From JAGQRJ01 sp041402045 (GTDB lineage: Bacteria > Planctomycetota > J058): a stretch of 22,409 nucleotides of DNA. The stretch covers positions 1 to 22,409 of the forward strand of contig JAWKSZ010000094.1 in assembly GCA_041402045.1 (NCBI GenBank), written 5' to 3'. Position numbers and translations under genes: made by a program. The notes beneath the pieces are model-generated. The model had not been told where the DNA came from. It did no database searches and was given only the letters and a program-made list of their open reading frames with translations. This document shows, piece after piece, positions 14,490 to 20,825 of the stretch. Each line of letters begins with the position of its first letter. The stretch's first letter is position 1.

Positions 14490-15230
14490 CTATCCCACCT
14501 CGGACGGGGGCGGCGGCGCAAGGCCCGCCGGGCGCGCCGCGACGCGCTGGGCGAGCGGGTCGCCCTCGCCCAGGGCCCAGGGGACGAGGGCCTCGTAGAT
14601 CGCGGCGCGCACACGCTCCTCCGACGAGTCCTGGGCGCAGCGCTCGAGGGCCGACGCGGCCACCGCCGCCCCGGCCACGACCGGATCGCGCTCCCACTGC
14701 AGGCGCAGCACGAACAGCACGAGGTCCAAGGCGTAGAGGGGGGGGAGCTGGGGGCGCAGCCCGCGCCGTTCGCGGGGCACCGAGCTCAGGTGCTCCAGGC
14801 ACGGACACAGCGCCCAGTCCTCGACCAGCCACAGCGTCGCGAGGGCGTGGGCGTCGCAGTCGGGCGTCCACAGCGCGTGCACCACCCCCAGGCACGCGCG
14901 GACGCCGACCGCCCGCGGCCACTGCTGGAGCGCGCGCAGCCACGGGCGAAAGCTGCGCGGGTGCCGGCGCGCGTCGGGGGTGTCCACGAAGCGCCGCGGG
15001 TGCAGGGGGCAGGTGCGGGCGTGGGTCGGCGCGGCGCGGGTGATCCCGCACCAGCACACCGGGTGCGCCGCCAGCGCGGCCTGGCTGGCCAGGTCCCCGG
15101 CGAACGCCGCCAGGCGCACCTCGCCTTCGCTCAGCTCGCCCGCGCGCAGGCGCTCGCGCAGGAGCCGCGCCCGCGCCTCCGGTGCGTCCTGGTCGTCCCG
15201 CCGCAAGCGCTGCAGCCGTTCGTCGCCCAT
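14490..15230 (-). CDS. Protein of unknown function, upstream partner of yigZ
   Basis: 246 residues from the ATG at 15230; the frame continues upstream but as shadow sequence. The N-terminal 60 residues form charged helices (LQRLRRDDQDAPEARARLLR, LRAGELSEGEVRLAAFAGD) of a kind I associate with many uncharacterised planctomycete and myxobacterial proteins. Next is a Cys/His cluster (HPVCWCGITRAAPTHARTC) that could bind metal. The remainder is helical and Leu/Ala-rich with CLGVVHALWTPDCDAHALAT and DLVLFVLRLQWERDPVV, with no transmembrane segment that I would call and no signal peptide. No family is recognised and no enzyme motif is seen. The 3-nt junction with yigZ indicates one operon. Confidence 0.7.
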   Translation of the reverse strand: MGDERLQRLRRDDQDAPEARARLLRERLRAGELSEGEVRLAAFAGDLASQAALAAHPVCWCGITRAAPTHARTCPLHPRRFVDTPDARRHPRSFRPWLRALQQWPRAVGVRACLGVVHALWTPDCDAHALATLWLVEDWALCPCLEHLSSVPRERRGLRPQLPPLYALDLVLFVLRLQWERDPVVAGAAVAASALERCAQDSSEERVRAAIYEALVPWALGEGDPLAQRVAARPAGLAPPPPSEVG

Positions 15231-15409
15231 GCCCCGAGCATGCCCCCCCGAGGCGGGCCTGGCCAGGCGCGCAGGACCCGCGCAAGGGGAGGCGCCCGTG
15301 CCCGGCGCGAGGCGGGTGGGTGGGGTGCCCGGTCCGCGCGGCAGTGGGGCTGCCCGGCGCGCCCCGGGCGTTTGCGAAGCTCTGGATTCCGGACGCTGCC
15401 CACCCCAAG

Positions 15410-15437
15410 GTAGGGGCGGGGCTCGTCCCCGCCCGGG
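15410..15437 (+). repeat. GTAGGGGCGGGG-family hairpin repeat
   Basis: GTAGGGGCGGGGCTCGTCCC begins the element, and CCGCCCGGG closes it. GGGGCGGGG-type sequence pairs with CCCCGCCC around a short loop. Related copies lie at 19656, 19743, 20612 and 20722. Palindromes starting GTAGGGGC are common interspersed elements in several bacterial phyla. Confidence 0.55.
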
Positions 15438-15521
15438 TCTGTGCGTCCCTCCACCTCCTCGAGCACCGAGGGGAAGTCCGCGCGCTCTGTCCCTCGCAGC
15501 GCCTCCGGCGACGACCCCCGC

Positions 15522-15527
15522 TAAGCT
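15522..15527 (+). promoter_or_regulatory. -10-like TAAGCT before the DUF1801 gene
   Basis: TAAGCT in the context GCTAAGCTCG, 39 nt before the TTG at 15567. It is one of the recurring TAnnnT elements; the -35 is unclear. Confidence 0.3.
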
Positions 15528-15566
15528 CGTCGCACGCGCCGCCCGCGCTGCGCCTGGAGGCACGCC

Positions 15567-16010
15567 TTGACCGCGAAGAAGAAGCCCGCCGCGAAGAAGA
15601 CCGCGAAGAAACCCGCCGCGAAGAAGAAGCCCGTCAGCCCCGCCGAGGCGACCGCGCAGATCGACGCGCTGATCGCCGGGCTCGGGGACTGGCGCGGCGA
15701 GCGGCTGGCGCAGGTGCGGCGGCTGATCCACGAGGCCGACCCCGAGGTCGTCGAGGAGTGGAAGTGGCGCGGCGCGCCGGTGTGGTCCCACGCGGGGATC
15801 CTGCTCGTGGGGAACGCGCACAAGGCCAAGGTCAAGCTCACCTTCCACCAGGGGGCCAAGCTCCCGGACCCCCGGGGAGTGTTCAACAACGGCCTCGACG
15901 GCAACCAGTGGCGCGCGATCGACCTGCAGGAGGACGACGCCCTCGACGTCGAGGGGTTCCAGGCCCTCGTGCGCGCGGCCGTGGCCTACAACGTCGCGCG
16001 CAAGGGCTGA
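15567..16010 (+). CDS. DUF1801 protein with Lys/Ala-rich N-terminal tail
   Basis: 147 residues from a TTG at 15567, preceded by GGAGG (15556-15560) with 6-nt spacing. The first 22 residues are a Lys/Ala/Pro repeat (KKPAAKKTAKKPAAKKKP), like bacterial histone-H1-type tails that bind DNA. The rest is a DUF1801 (YdhG-like) domain: ALIAGLGDWRGERLAQVRRL, the hallmark EEWKWRGAPVWSHAGILLVG, KAKVKLTFHQGAKL, DPRGVFNNGLDGNQWRAIDL and a closing helix. The domain function is unknown; related small proteins are often near stress genes. A tail of this kind on DUF1801 is unusual to my knowledge and might direct the domain to nucleic acid; this is inference. It is followed 43 nt later by the metal importer operon, which seems functionally unrelated. 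Confidence 0.9.
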   Translation: MTAKKKPAAKKTAKKPAAKKKPVSPAEATAQIDALIAGLGDWRGERLAQVRRLIHEADPEVVEEWKWRGAPVWSHAGILLVGNAHKAKVKLTFHQGAKLPDPRGVFNNGLDGNQWRAIDLQEDDALDVEGFQALVRAAVAYNVARKG

Positions 16011-16041
16011 TTCGGCGCTGGTATGAAGAAATGCCCGGTGC

Positions 16042-16048
16042 TAATAAT
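16042..16048 (+). promoter_or_regulatory. -10-like TAATAAT before the metal importer operon
   Basis: TAATAAT is a rare AT-rich patch and ends 5 nt before the ATG at 16054, so the first operon gene would be translated from a leaderless or nearly leaderless mRNA. No cobalamin or nickel riboswitch fits in the 43-nt gap. Confidence 0.4.
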
Positions 16049-16053
16049 GGCGC

Positions 16054-16794
16054 ATGAAGCCAGCCCTCATGCGCCTCGGCGCCGGTGTGTTCGTGTCCCT
16101 CTCGCTGGCGGCGGGCCTCGCGGGTGCGCACATGCCGCTCCTGATCCCCGACGCGGTCCTCGTCCCCAAGGGTCAGCCGGTCGCGCTCGACTACCGCTTC
16201 GGCCACCCCTACGAGGTCGAGCTGGCGGCGACCGCGCGCCCAGCCCGGGTGCGCGCGCACCCGCCCCAGGGCGCGCCGGTCGACCTCGCGCCGAGCCTTG
16301 AGCCACGCGGCTCCGAGGCAGAGCGCGGGTGGGGCCTGAGCTACACCCCGGCGGTCCGCGGCGACCACGTCGTGACCCTCGAGTCCGCGCCGGCGGAGCA
16401 CGACGGCGAGACCTGGGTCGACCACGTGAAGCTCGTGCTCCACTGCGGGGTCGAGCAGGGCTGGGACCGCGACCTGGGGCTCCCCGGCGAGTTCGTCCCC
16501 TTGACCCGGCCCTACGGGCTCCCGGTCGGCGTCGCCTTCCGCGCGACCCTCGTGGGCGGCCCCGAGCGCGCGCCGCTGGCGGGGGTCCCGGTCCAGGTGG
16601 AATACCGCAACCTCGAGGCCCCGAAGACGCTGCCGCCCGAGCCCTTCGTGACCCGGGTCGAGAAGACCAACGCCCTGGGCGAGCTGTGCGCGACCCTCGA
16701 CCGCCCCGGGTGGTGGATCCTGGCCGCCGAGCTCCCGGCCCAGGGCGAGGGCCCGCGGCGGCGGGTGTGCCTGTGGGTCCCGGTCGGCGAATGA
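16054..16794 (+). CDS. DUF4198 periplasmic protein of a nickel/cobalt importer
   Basis: 246 residues from the ATG at 16054; a second in-frame ATG at 16069 would keep the signal peptide. Signal sequence 1-25 (hydrophobic VFVSLSLAAGLAG, AGA cleavage site) would leave His26 as the mature N-terminus. HMPLLIPDAVLVPKGQPVAL and DYRFGHPYE are typical of DUF4198, the family found with nickel and cobalt ECF transporters. The body is a beta-sandwich-like sequence ending in LCLWVPV-like strands (RVCLWVPVGE), with a carboxypeptidase-regulatory-like part (VPVQVEYRN, TNALGELCATLDRPGWWILA). There is no C-terminal anchor. A metal-capture or delivery role is inferred from cbiMQO downstream. The 63-nt gap to cbiM could hold an internal promoter. 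Confidence 0.87.
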   Translation: MKPALMRLGAGVFVSLSLAAGLAGAHMPLLIPDAVLVPKGQPVALDYRFGHPYEVELAATARPARVRAHPPQGAPVDLAPSLEPRGSEAERGWGLSYTPAVRGDHVVTLESAPAEHDGETWVDHVKLVLHCGVEQGWDRDLGLPGEFVPLTRPYGLPVGVAFRATLVGGPERAPLAGVPVQVEYRNLEAPKTLPPEPFVTRVEKTNALGELCATLDRPGWWILAAELPAQGEGPRRRVCLWVPVGE

Positions 16795-16832
16795 TCCCGG
16801 GCGCGAGGCTGTCCGCGGGCCGGGCCCGCGCG

Positions 16833-16838
16833 TAGGCT
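16833..16838 (+). promoter_or_regulatory. -10-like TAGGCT before cbiM
   Basis: TAGGCT lies 19 nt before the cbiM start and could give a second, short-leader transcript for cbiM and the genes behind it. It follows the recurring TAnnnT pattern; there is no -35. Confidence 0.28.
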
Positions 16839-16857
16839 CGGCGGGAACTGGGGCGGC

Positions 16858-17526
16858 ATGCATATCCTCGACGGCCACCTGCCTGCGCTGACCCTGGGGG
16901 TCGGCTTCGCCCTCAGCGGGGCGCTCCTCGCCGCGACCCTGCCCAGCCTCGACCGCGCCTCGCCGCCTCGGGTGGCCATGGTCAGCTCGGCGTTCTTCGT
17001 GGCCTCGCTCCTCCGCGTCCCGACCTTCGCCGGCACGAGCCTGCACCTCTCCCTCGTGGGGCTGACCGGGATCGTGCTCGGGCGCGCGGCCTTCCCCGCG
17101 GTGGTCGTGGGCCTGCTCCTGCAGTGGCTCATGTTCGGGCACGGCGGGCTCACGACCTTGGGCGTCAACGCCACGACCCAGGGGGTGGGCGCCCTCGTCG
17201 CGGCGGCGGTGTTCCACGGGCGGCTGCGCGGCCGCGCGCGGGAGCCGGACGCGATCCCCGGGCGCCCGGTGCTCCGCGGCGCCCTGGCCGGCGCGCTGGG
17301 CACCGCGAGCTCGCTCGCGCTCTACGGCGCGGCGCTGCTCACCGCGGGGGAGGGCCTGCGCAACGTGGCCTGGGCCTGCGTCGCCGTGCACGCGCCGGTG
17401 CTCGCGATCGAGACCGCCCTCGGCGCGTCGGTGGTCGGTTTCCTCCTGCGCGCGCGGCCCGAGCTCTTGACCGGCCCCGCGCGCCCGAGCGTGACCGCGT
17501 CGGTCCCGGCGAGCGAGCCCTCGTGA
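16858..17526 (+). CDS. cbiM: CbiM-type substrate-binding membrane subunit of nickel/cobalt ECF importer
   Basis: 222 residues. It begins MHILDGHLP, the hallmark of CbiM/NikM, in which the amino group of Met1, His2 and a later histidine coordinate Ni or Co; His63 in GTSLHLSLVGLTG is that later residue. Other signatures are PAVVVGLLLQWLMFGHGGLT and TLGVNATTQGVGAL. Six to seven hydrophobic helices cover residues 11 to about 197, and a short Pro/Ser/Thr tail follows. Start choice is forced by the need for M-H at the N-terminus. It is the S-component of the importer encoded with CbiQ and CbiO. Its last 4 nt overlap the next start (GTGA). The sequence alone does not separate cobalt from nickel; no urease, hydrogenase or cobalamin gene is nearby. 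Confidence 0.95.
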   Translation: MHILDGHLPALTLGVGFALSGALLAATLPSLDRASPPRVAMVSSAFFVASLLRVPTFAGTSLHLSLVGLTGIVLGRAAFPAVVVGLLLQWLMFGHGGLTTLGVNATTQGVGALVAAAVFHGRLRGRAREPDAIPGRPVLRGALAGALGTASSLALYGAALLTAGEGLRNVAWACVAVHAPVLAIETALGASVVGFLLRARPELLTGPARPSVTASVPASEPS

Positions 17527-17993
17527 GCGCGCGGGCGGGGCTCCTCCTGCTCGCCCTCGGGCTGCTGGCGACGCCCGCCTGGGCGCACCGCCTGCAGCTC
17601 GAGCTGTTCCGCGAGGGGACGGAGCTGCGCTGCGAGCTGTTCTTCTCCGACGGCGTGACCCCCGAAGGCGCGGAGCTGATCCTGACGCGGCTCGAGGGCG
17701 ACGCCGCCCAGGAGCTGGCCCGGGCGACGAGCGACGCCGGCGGCGTGGCGCGCTTCACGCTCCCGGGCCCCGGGCGGTATCGGGTCGAGGCCCGGGACGC
17801 GAGCCTGCACCTGGCCACCGCGGAGGTCGAGCTCCCGGCCGACGCGAGCCCGGCGCCGGTGAGCTCGGCGCCGGCGCGCGCGCCGCAGCCCCACGCCCCC
17901 GCGCGCCCCTGGGGCGGCGCGCTCCTGGGGGTGCTCGTGATCGCGGGCCTCGCCGGGGGCCTCGCGCTGTGGCAGGCTCGACGGCGCCCATGA
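17523..17993 (+). CDS. CbiL/NikL-like anchored periplasmic component
   Basis: 156 residues from a GTG at 17523 that overlaps the cbiM stop. Signal peptide 1-21 (GLLLLALGLLATPAWA) leaves His22 as the first mature residue (HRLQLELFREG). A small beta-rich domain (about 22-105) contains CELFFSDGVTPEGAELIL and the FTLPGPGRYRVEA turn typical of transthyretin-like NikL/CbiL proteins. A Pro/Ala linker follows (106-130) and then one C-terminal helix (131-150) with QARRRP inside the cell. In other systems a CbiN or NikN/NikL component at this place is needed for transport with CbiM. It overlaps cbiQ by 4 nt. The family is recognised by architecture and position more than by exact motif. Confidence 0.82.
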   Translation: MSARAGLLLLALGLLATPAWAHRLQLELFREGTELRCELFFSDGVTPEGAELILTRLEGDAAQELARATSDAGGVARFTLPGPGRYRVEARDASLHLATAEVELPADASPAPVSSAPARAPQPHAPARPWGGALLGVLVIAGLAGGLALWQARRRP

Positions 17994-18754
17994 GCGACCC
18001 CGCCCCCCCCGCCGCGAGCTGGCTCGGGCGCCGCGACGACCGCGCGCGCCTGGTGGCCCTCGTGCTCCTGGCCTTCGCCGTGGCGAGCCTCGAGCACCAG
18101 CCGCCGGTGCTGGCCGCCCTCGGCCTGGGCCTCGCGCTGCTCGTGAGCCTGAGGTTGCCCCGCGGTCGGCTGTGGAGCCGGCTCGCGCCCTTGGTCGCGC
18201 TGCTCGTGCCCCTCGCGCTCCTGACCCCGCTCTGGCACCCCCCGGGGGCCGAGCCCCTCGTGGCCGGCTGGCGCTGGGGACCGACCGACCGCGGCCTGGC
18301 GCTGACCGGGCTGATCCTGAGCCGGGTGCTGGCGCTGGCGCTCCTGGCCTTCGGCGCCCTCGAGGCCGCGCCCTTCGCGCGCAGCCTGGCCGCGCTCCAG
18401 CGCCTGCGCCTGCCGCAGGCGTTGACCCACACGCTCCTGCTCAGCTACCGCTACCTCACGCTCCTGCGCGAGGAGCTGGGGCGCACCCGCCACGCGCTGC
18501 GCGCGCGCGCGTTCCGCGCCGGGCCGAACCCGCGCACCCTGCGGGTCTACGCCGGGGTCAGCGGCGGGCTGCTCCTGCGCGGGCTGGCGCGCACCGAGCG
18601 CTGCGAGCAGGCCATGACCTGCCGGGGCTACCGCGGGCGGCTTGCGCTCGGGCCCGCCCCCGCGGCCGGGCTCGCCGATCTGGCGTTGGTGCTCGTGGCC
18701 CTCGGCGCCGGCGCGGCGCTCGTGGTGTGGGACCGCGGCGGGTGGGTCGGGTGA
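17990..18754 (+). CDS. cbiQ: CbiQ-type transmembrane coupling subunit
   Basis: 254 residues from an ATG at 17990 overlapping the previous stop (ATGA). This is the ECF T-component: hydrophobic helices at about residues 32-65 and 68-90, a long region with LSRVLALALLAFGALE and HTLLLSYRYLTLLREELGRT, and the coupling-helix motif ERCEQAMTCRGYRG (about 205-218), the AxxxRG-type element that contacts the ATPase. A last helix (about 229-247) ends the protein. The length is typical. It joins CbiM to the ATPase CbiO, encoded next with a 4-nt overlap (GTGA). Confidence 0.94.
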   Translation: MSDPAPPAASWLGRRDDRARLVALVLLAFAVASLEHQPPVLAALGLGLALLVSLRLPRGRLWSRLAPLVALLVPLALLTPLWHPPGAEPLVAGWRWGPTDRGLALTGLILSRVLALALLAFGALEAAPFARSLAALQRLRLPQALTHTLLLSYRYLTLLREELGRTRHALRARAFRAGPNPRTLRVYAGVSGGLLLRGLARTERCEQAMTCRGYRGRLALGPAPAAGLADLALVLVALGAGAALVVWDRGGWVG

Positions 18755-19557
18755 GCGCGCCGGTGCTCGAAGCGCGCGGGCTGGGCTTCGGCTACCCCGG
18801 CCAGCCGCAGCGCCTGGCGCTCGAGGGGGTCGACCTGCGCCTCGAGCCCGGCGCCCACGTCGGGCTCGTGGGCCCCAACGGCGCGGGGAAGTCCACGCTC
18901 CTGCGCTGCCTGTGCGGGCTCGAGCCGCTGCGCGCGGGCGGGCTGTGGCTCGCCGGCCAGGCGGTCGAGGGCGCGCGCCTCGACCAGCTCCACCGCCAGG
19001 TCGGGCTCGTGTTCCAGCACGCCGACGACATGCTGTTCACCCCCCGGGTCGCCGACGACGTGGCCTTCGGCCCCCGGCAGCTCGGGCTCTCGCCGGCGGA
19101 CGTCGACGCCCGGGTCCAGGCCGCCCTGGCCCGGGTCGGCGCCGAGGCCCTCGCCGAGCGCGTGCCCCACCAGCTCTCGGCGGGCGAGAAGCGCCGGGTG
19201 GCCCTCGCCGCGGCCTTGGCCCTCGAGCCCCAGGTCCTGCTCCTCGACGAGCCGACCTCGGACCTCGACCCCCGCGGGCGCCGCGAGCTGCGCGCGCTGC
19301 TGCGCGAGCTCGAGCTCACGCTCCTCGTCGCCAGCCACGACCTCGAGTTCGTGCTCGCGCTCTGCGACCAGGTCGTGGTCCTCGACGGTGGGCGGGTCGT
19401 GCGTCAGGGCCCGGCGGGGGAGGTCCTCGGCGACGAGCCGCTCATGCTCGCCCACGGCCTCGAGCGCCCGCACTCGCTGGCGCCCCACGCCGTGCACCAC
19501 CGCCACGACGGCGAGCTCCACGGCCACGGCCACGAGCACACCGCCGGCGACCTGTGA
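18751..19557 (+). CDS. cbiO: CbiO ATPase with His-rich C-terminal tail
   Basis: 268 residues from a GTG at 18751. All ABC motifs are intact: Walker A GPNGAGKST (41-49), Q-loop VFQHADDMLFTP (Gln89), signature LSAGEKRRVA (142-151), Walker B VLLLDE (Glu167) with D-loop SDLD, and the switch ASHD (His196). FQHADDMLFTPRVADDVAFG is the pattern of ECF energising ATPases for cobalt and nickel. The last 28 residues carry nine histidines (HAVHHRHDGELHGHGHEH), a tail able to bind Ni, Co or Zn in the cytoplasm, perhaps as sensor or buffer; this is inference. The 3' end overlaps, on the opposite strand, the frame of the secreted-protein gene that starts at 20425. Confidence 0.95.
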   Translation: MSAPVLEARGLGFGYPGQPQRLALEGVDLRLEPGAHVGLVGPNGAGKSTLLRCLCGLEPLRAGGLWLAGQAVEGARLDQLHRQVGLVFQHADDMLFTPRVADDVAFGPRQLGLSPADVDARVQAALARVGAEALAERVPHQLSAGEKRRVALAAALALEPQVLLLDEPTSDLDPRGRRELRALLRELELTLLVASHDLEFVLALCDQVVVLDGGRVVRQGPAGEVLGDEPLMLAHGLERPHSLAPHAVHHRHDGELHGHGHEHTAGDL

Positions 19558-20425
19558 GGCGGGGGAGGCCCCGCCCGCGAGGGCCGGCCGCGTTACCGCG
19601 CACGAGGGATCTGCAGCCTCCGCTGCGCGAGTCGCGCGGACGTGCCCCTCTCCTTGCGCGGGCGGGGGTAAACCCCGCCCTACCCCCGAATGGGGGACGG
19701 TCCTGAGGAGCGCCCCGCACGGGGGCGCAGCCGTGCCGTGTTGCGCGGGCGGGGTTTACCCCCGCCCGCGGTCGTCCGGCCGGTGAGGCGTAGGAAGGGC
19801 TGCCCGGAAGCTGGGCGCCCCCCGAGAGAGCGGAGCCGCGCCCGCTCAGGGGGGCGAGGCTGCCGGCCATGCCGCTGAGCTTGATCGGGTAGCTGCGGGT
19901 GAAGGCGGCGATCCCGAACTTGCCGGCGGTGACCGTGATCCGGCTCGAGCTGATCTCGAGCTTGTAGACCCCGAGGCTCACGCCGTTCTTGCTGCGCGAG
20001 GCCTTCACGCCCTCGAGCTTGTCGATCTGCGTCCCGTCGCTCGACACGCGGAGCTTCACGGTGCGCGCGAGGTGCAGCCAGCCGTCGGGGTCTTTCTCGC
20101 CCGGCTTCTTCATGGCGAGGTGCTGCTCGCTGCGCAGGCGGAAGGTCACGCGGTCGCCGTCGATCTCGATCCGCTCCACGTCGCCGAACAGCGCGGCGAC
20201 GAAGGGCTCCCGGACGTTGGACTGCTCGAAGGCCGCGCGGGCCGTGGCCCCGCTGACCGTGAACCGGTCGCCGAGGGCTGGCAGGTCGCGCAGGATCTTG
20301 ACCAGGTTCTGCTGGCGCAGGCCTTCGGTCAGGACGCGAGAAATGCGCTGAGGGGAGACGGACTGGGCGGAGAGGCTGCCGGCGAGCGCCAACAGGGCGC
20401 AGGCCAGGGAGGAAACGCGGGGCAT
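19442..20425 (-). CDS. Secreted protein of unknown function; 3' end disturbed by repeats
   Basis: The frame gives 327 residues from the ATG at 20425. A signal peptide covers residues 1-20 (VSSLACALLALAGSLSA). Residues about 21-180 are protein-like: QRISRVLTEGLRQQNLVKIL, FTVSGATARAAFEQSN, VERIEIDGDRVTFRLRSEQH, WLHLARTVKLRVSSDGTQID, GVYKLEISSSRITVTAGKFG, then FTRSYPIKLSG. It looks like a small beta-rich exported domain of unknown family. Beyond about residue 215 (19780) the frame enters two hairpin repeats and then cbiO antisense, with Arg/Pro/Gly-rich composition. The natural C-terminus has therefore probably been lost or replaced by repeat insertion. The ribosome-binding site is weak (GAAGAG). 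The upstream region shares a block with the gene starting at 1049. Confidence 0.7.
   Translation of the reverse strand: MPRVSSLACALLALAGSLSAQSVSPQRISRVLTEGLRQQNLVKILRDLPALGDRFTVSGATARAAFEQSNVREPFVAALFGDVERIEIDGDRVTFRLRSEQHLAMKKPGEKDPDGWLHLARTVKLRVSSDGTQIDKLEGVKASRSKNGVSLGVYKLEISSSRITVTAGKFGIAAFTRSYPIKLSGMAGSLAPLSGRGSALSGGAQLPGSPSYASPAGRPRAGVNPARATRHGCAPVRGAPQDRPPFGGRAGFTPARARRGARPRDSRSGGCRSLVRGNAAGPRGRGLPRLTGRRRCARGRGRGARRRGGGARRGAPASAGARGRGRA
19558..19575. terminator. Hairpin right after cbiO
   Basis: GGCGGGG and CCCCGCC form a 7-bp stem with a GAGG loop directly behind the cbiO stop. It may stop or protect the importer transcript. There is no T-run. Confidence 0.4.
19656..19687 (-). repeat. 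GTAGGGGCGGGG-family hairpin repeat, inverted copy
   Basis: GGGCGGGG (19660-19667) pairs with CCCCGCCC (19673-19680) around GTAAA, followed by TACCCCC. It is the reverse-strand form of the element seen at 20612 and 20722. It lies inside the extended reading frame of the secreted protein. Confidence 0.6.
19743..19770. repeat. GTAGGGGCGGGG-family hairpin repeat, long-stem copy
   Basis: CGCGGGCGGGG pairs with CCCCGCCCGCG across a short TTTAC-type loop, an 11-bp stem and the most perfect hairpin of the family here. It lies 55 bp from the inverted copy at 19656-19687, and both are inside the secreted protein's extended frame. Confidence 0.6.
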
Positions 20426-20483
20426 GGTCGGGGATCTCTTCTCGGGGCCGCTGCCTGGTCCTTTTCTCTCTCAGGCGTCTTCA

Positions 20484-20500
20484 CGCGAAGCCGGGGCCAA
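20484..20500 (-). promoter_or_regulatory. Candidate sigma-54-type promoter of the second secreted-protein gene
   Basis: On the minus strand TTGGCCCCGGCTTCGCG keeps GG-10-GC spacing but has TTCGC rather than TTGC in the -12 element. It lies 58 nt before the ATG at 20425. It is embedded in a block shared with the leader of the gene starting at 1049 (GCGCTTGGCC, CGG, CTT, then GAGAGAAA). Confidence 0.28.
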
Positions 20501-20585
20501 GCGCCTGCTTGGTGAACGCAGGGCTTAGGGGGAAATGCGGCTCACGGCCGCGACGATCCGCGAGAACCGGGGCCTCCGCAGCCAG

Positions 20586-20679
20586 GTCCGGCGCGTGTGC
20601 CCCCACAGGGGGTAGGGGCGGGGTTTACCGGTTTACCCCCGCCCGCGGGCGCCGGGCCGCGTCCGCAGGGGAAGGGCGC
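20586..20679 (+). repeat. Direct repeat, copy 1
   Basis: 94 bp, nearly identical to 20698-20790. It starts GTCCGGCGCGTGTGCCCCCA and ends GCAGGGGAAGGGCGC. The core is a GTAGGGGCGGGG-family hairpin whose loop carries GGTTTACC twice in tandem (20622-20629 and 20630-20637); the copies near 19700 carry this unit once. Confidence 0.75.
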
Positions 20680-20697
20680 CGCAGCAGAGCCTCCCAA

Positions 20698-20790
20698 GTC
20701 CGGCGCGTGTGCCCCCACAGAGGTAGGGGCGGGGTTTACCGGTTTACCCCCGCCCGTGTACGCCGGGCTGCGTTCGCAGGGGAAGGGCGC
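20698..20790 (+). repeat. Direct repeat, copy 2
   Basis: 93 bp, separated from copy 1 by 18 bp. It differs by one missing base in the G-run and a few substitutions (for example TGTA in place of CGGG after the hairpin). It shares the doubled GGTTTACC loop, so the unit was copied after that doubling. Confidence 0.75.
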
Positions 20791-20825
20791 TGGCGCGTGG
20801 GCCCACCCCGATTCGACGCGGGCCG

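Larger units (their letters stand above)
15231..15566. other. Divergent intergenic region
   Basis: 336 bp between divergent starts at 15230 and 15567. It contains a hairpin repeat of the GTAGGGGCGGGG family (15410-15437) and a TAAGCT hexamer (15522-15527) that fits the recurring -10-like element before the DUF1801 gene. I see no gene. Confidence 0.5.
20426..20825. other. Intergenic region with tandem repeat
   Basis: 400 bp between two minus-strand genes. It holds the leader of the gene starting at 20425 (sigma-54-like element 20484-20500, CCAAGC/GCTTGG hairpin 20498-20513), the ~93-bp direct repeat (20586-20790) and a GTGGGCCCAC palindrome (20797-20806). Gly/Pro-rich frames over the repeats are not genes. 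Confidence 0.5.

Noticed and set aside
15231..15848. N-terminal extension of the gene upstream of yigZ
   Set aside because: It would run antisense over the DUF1801 gene and a hairpin repeat; the composition is poor.
16011..16053. Cobalamin or nickel riboswitch before the metal importer
   Set aside because: The gap is 43 nt, too short for either class, and the -10-like patch leaves almost no leader.
20586..20790. Possible CRISPR array
   Set aside because: Only two units of ~93 bp with an 18-bp gap and an internal palindrome; wrong unit length and no cas genes.
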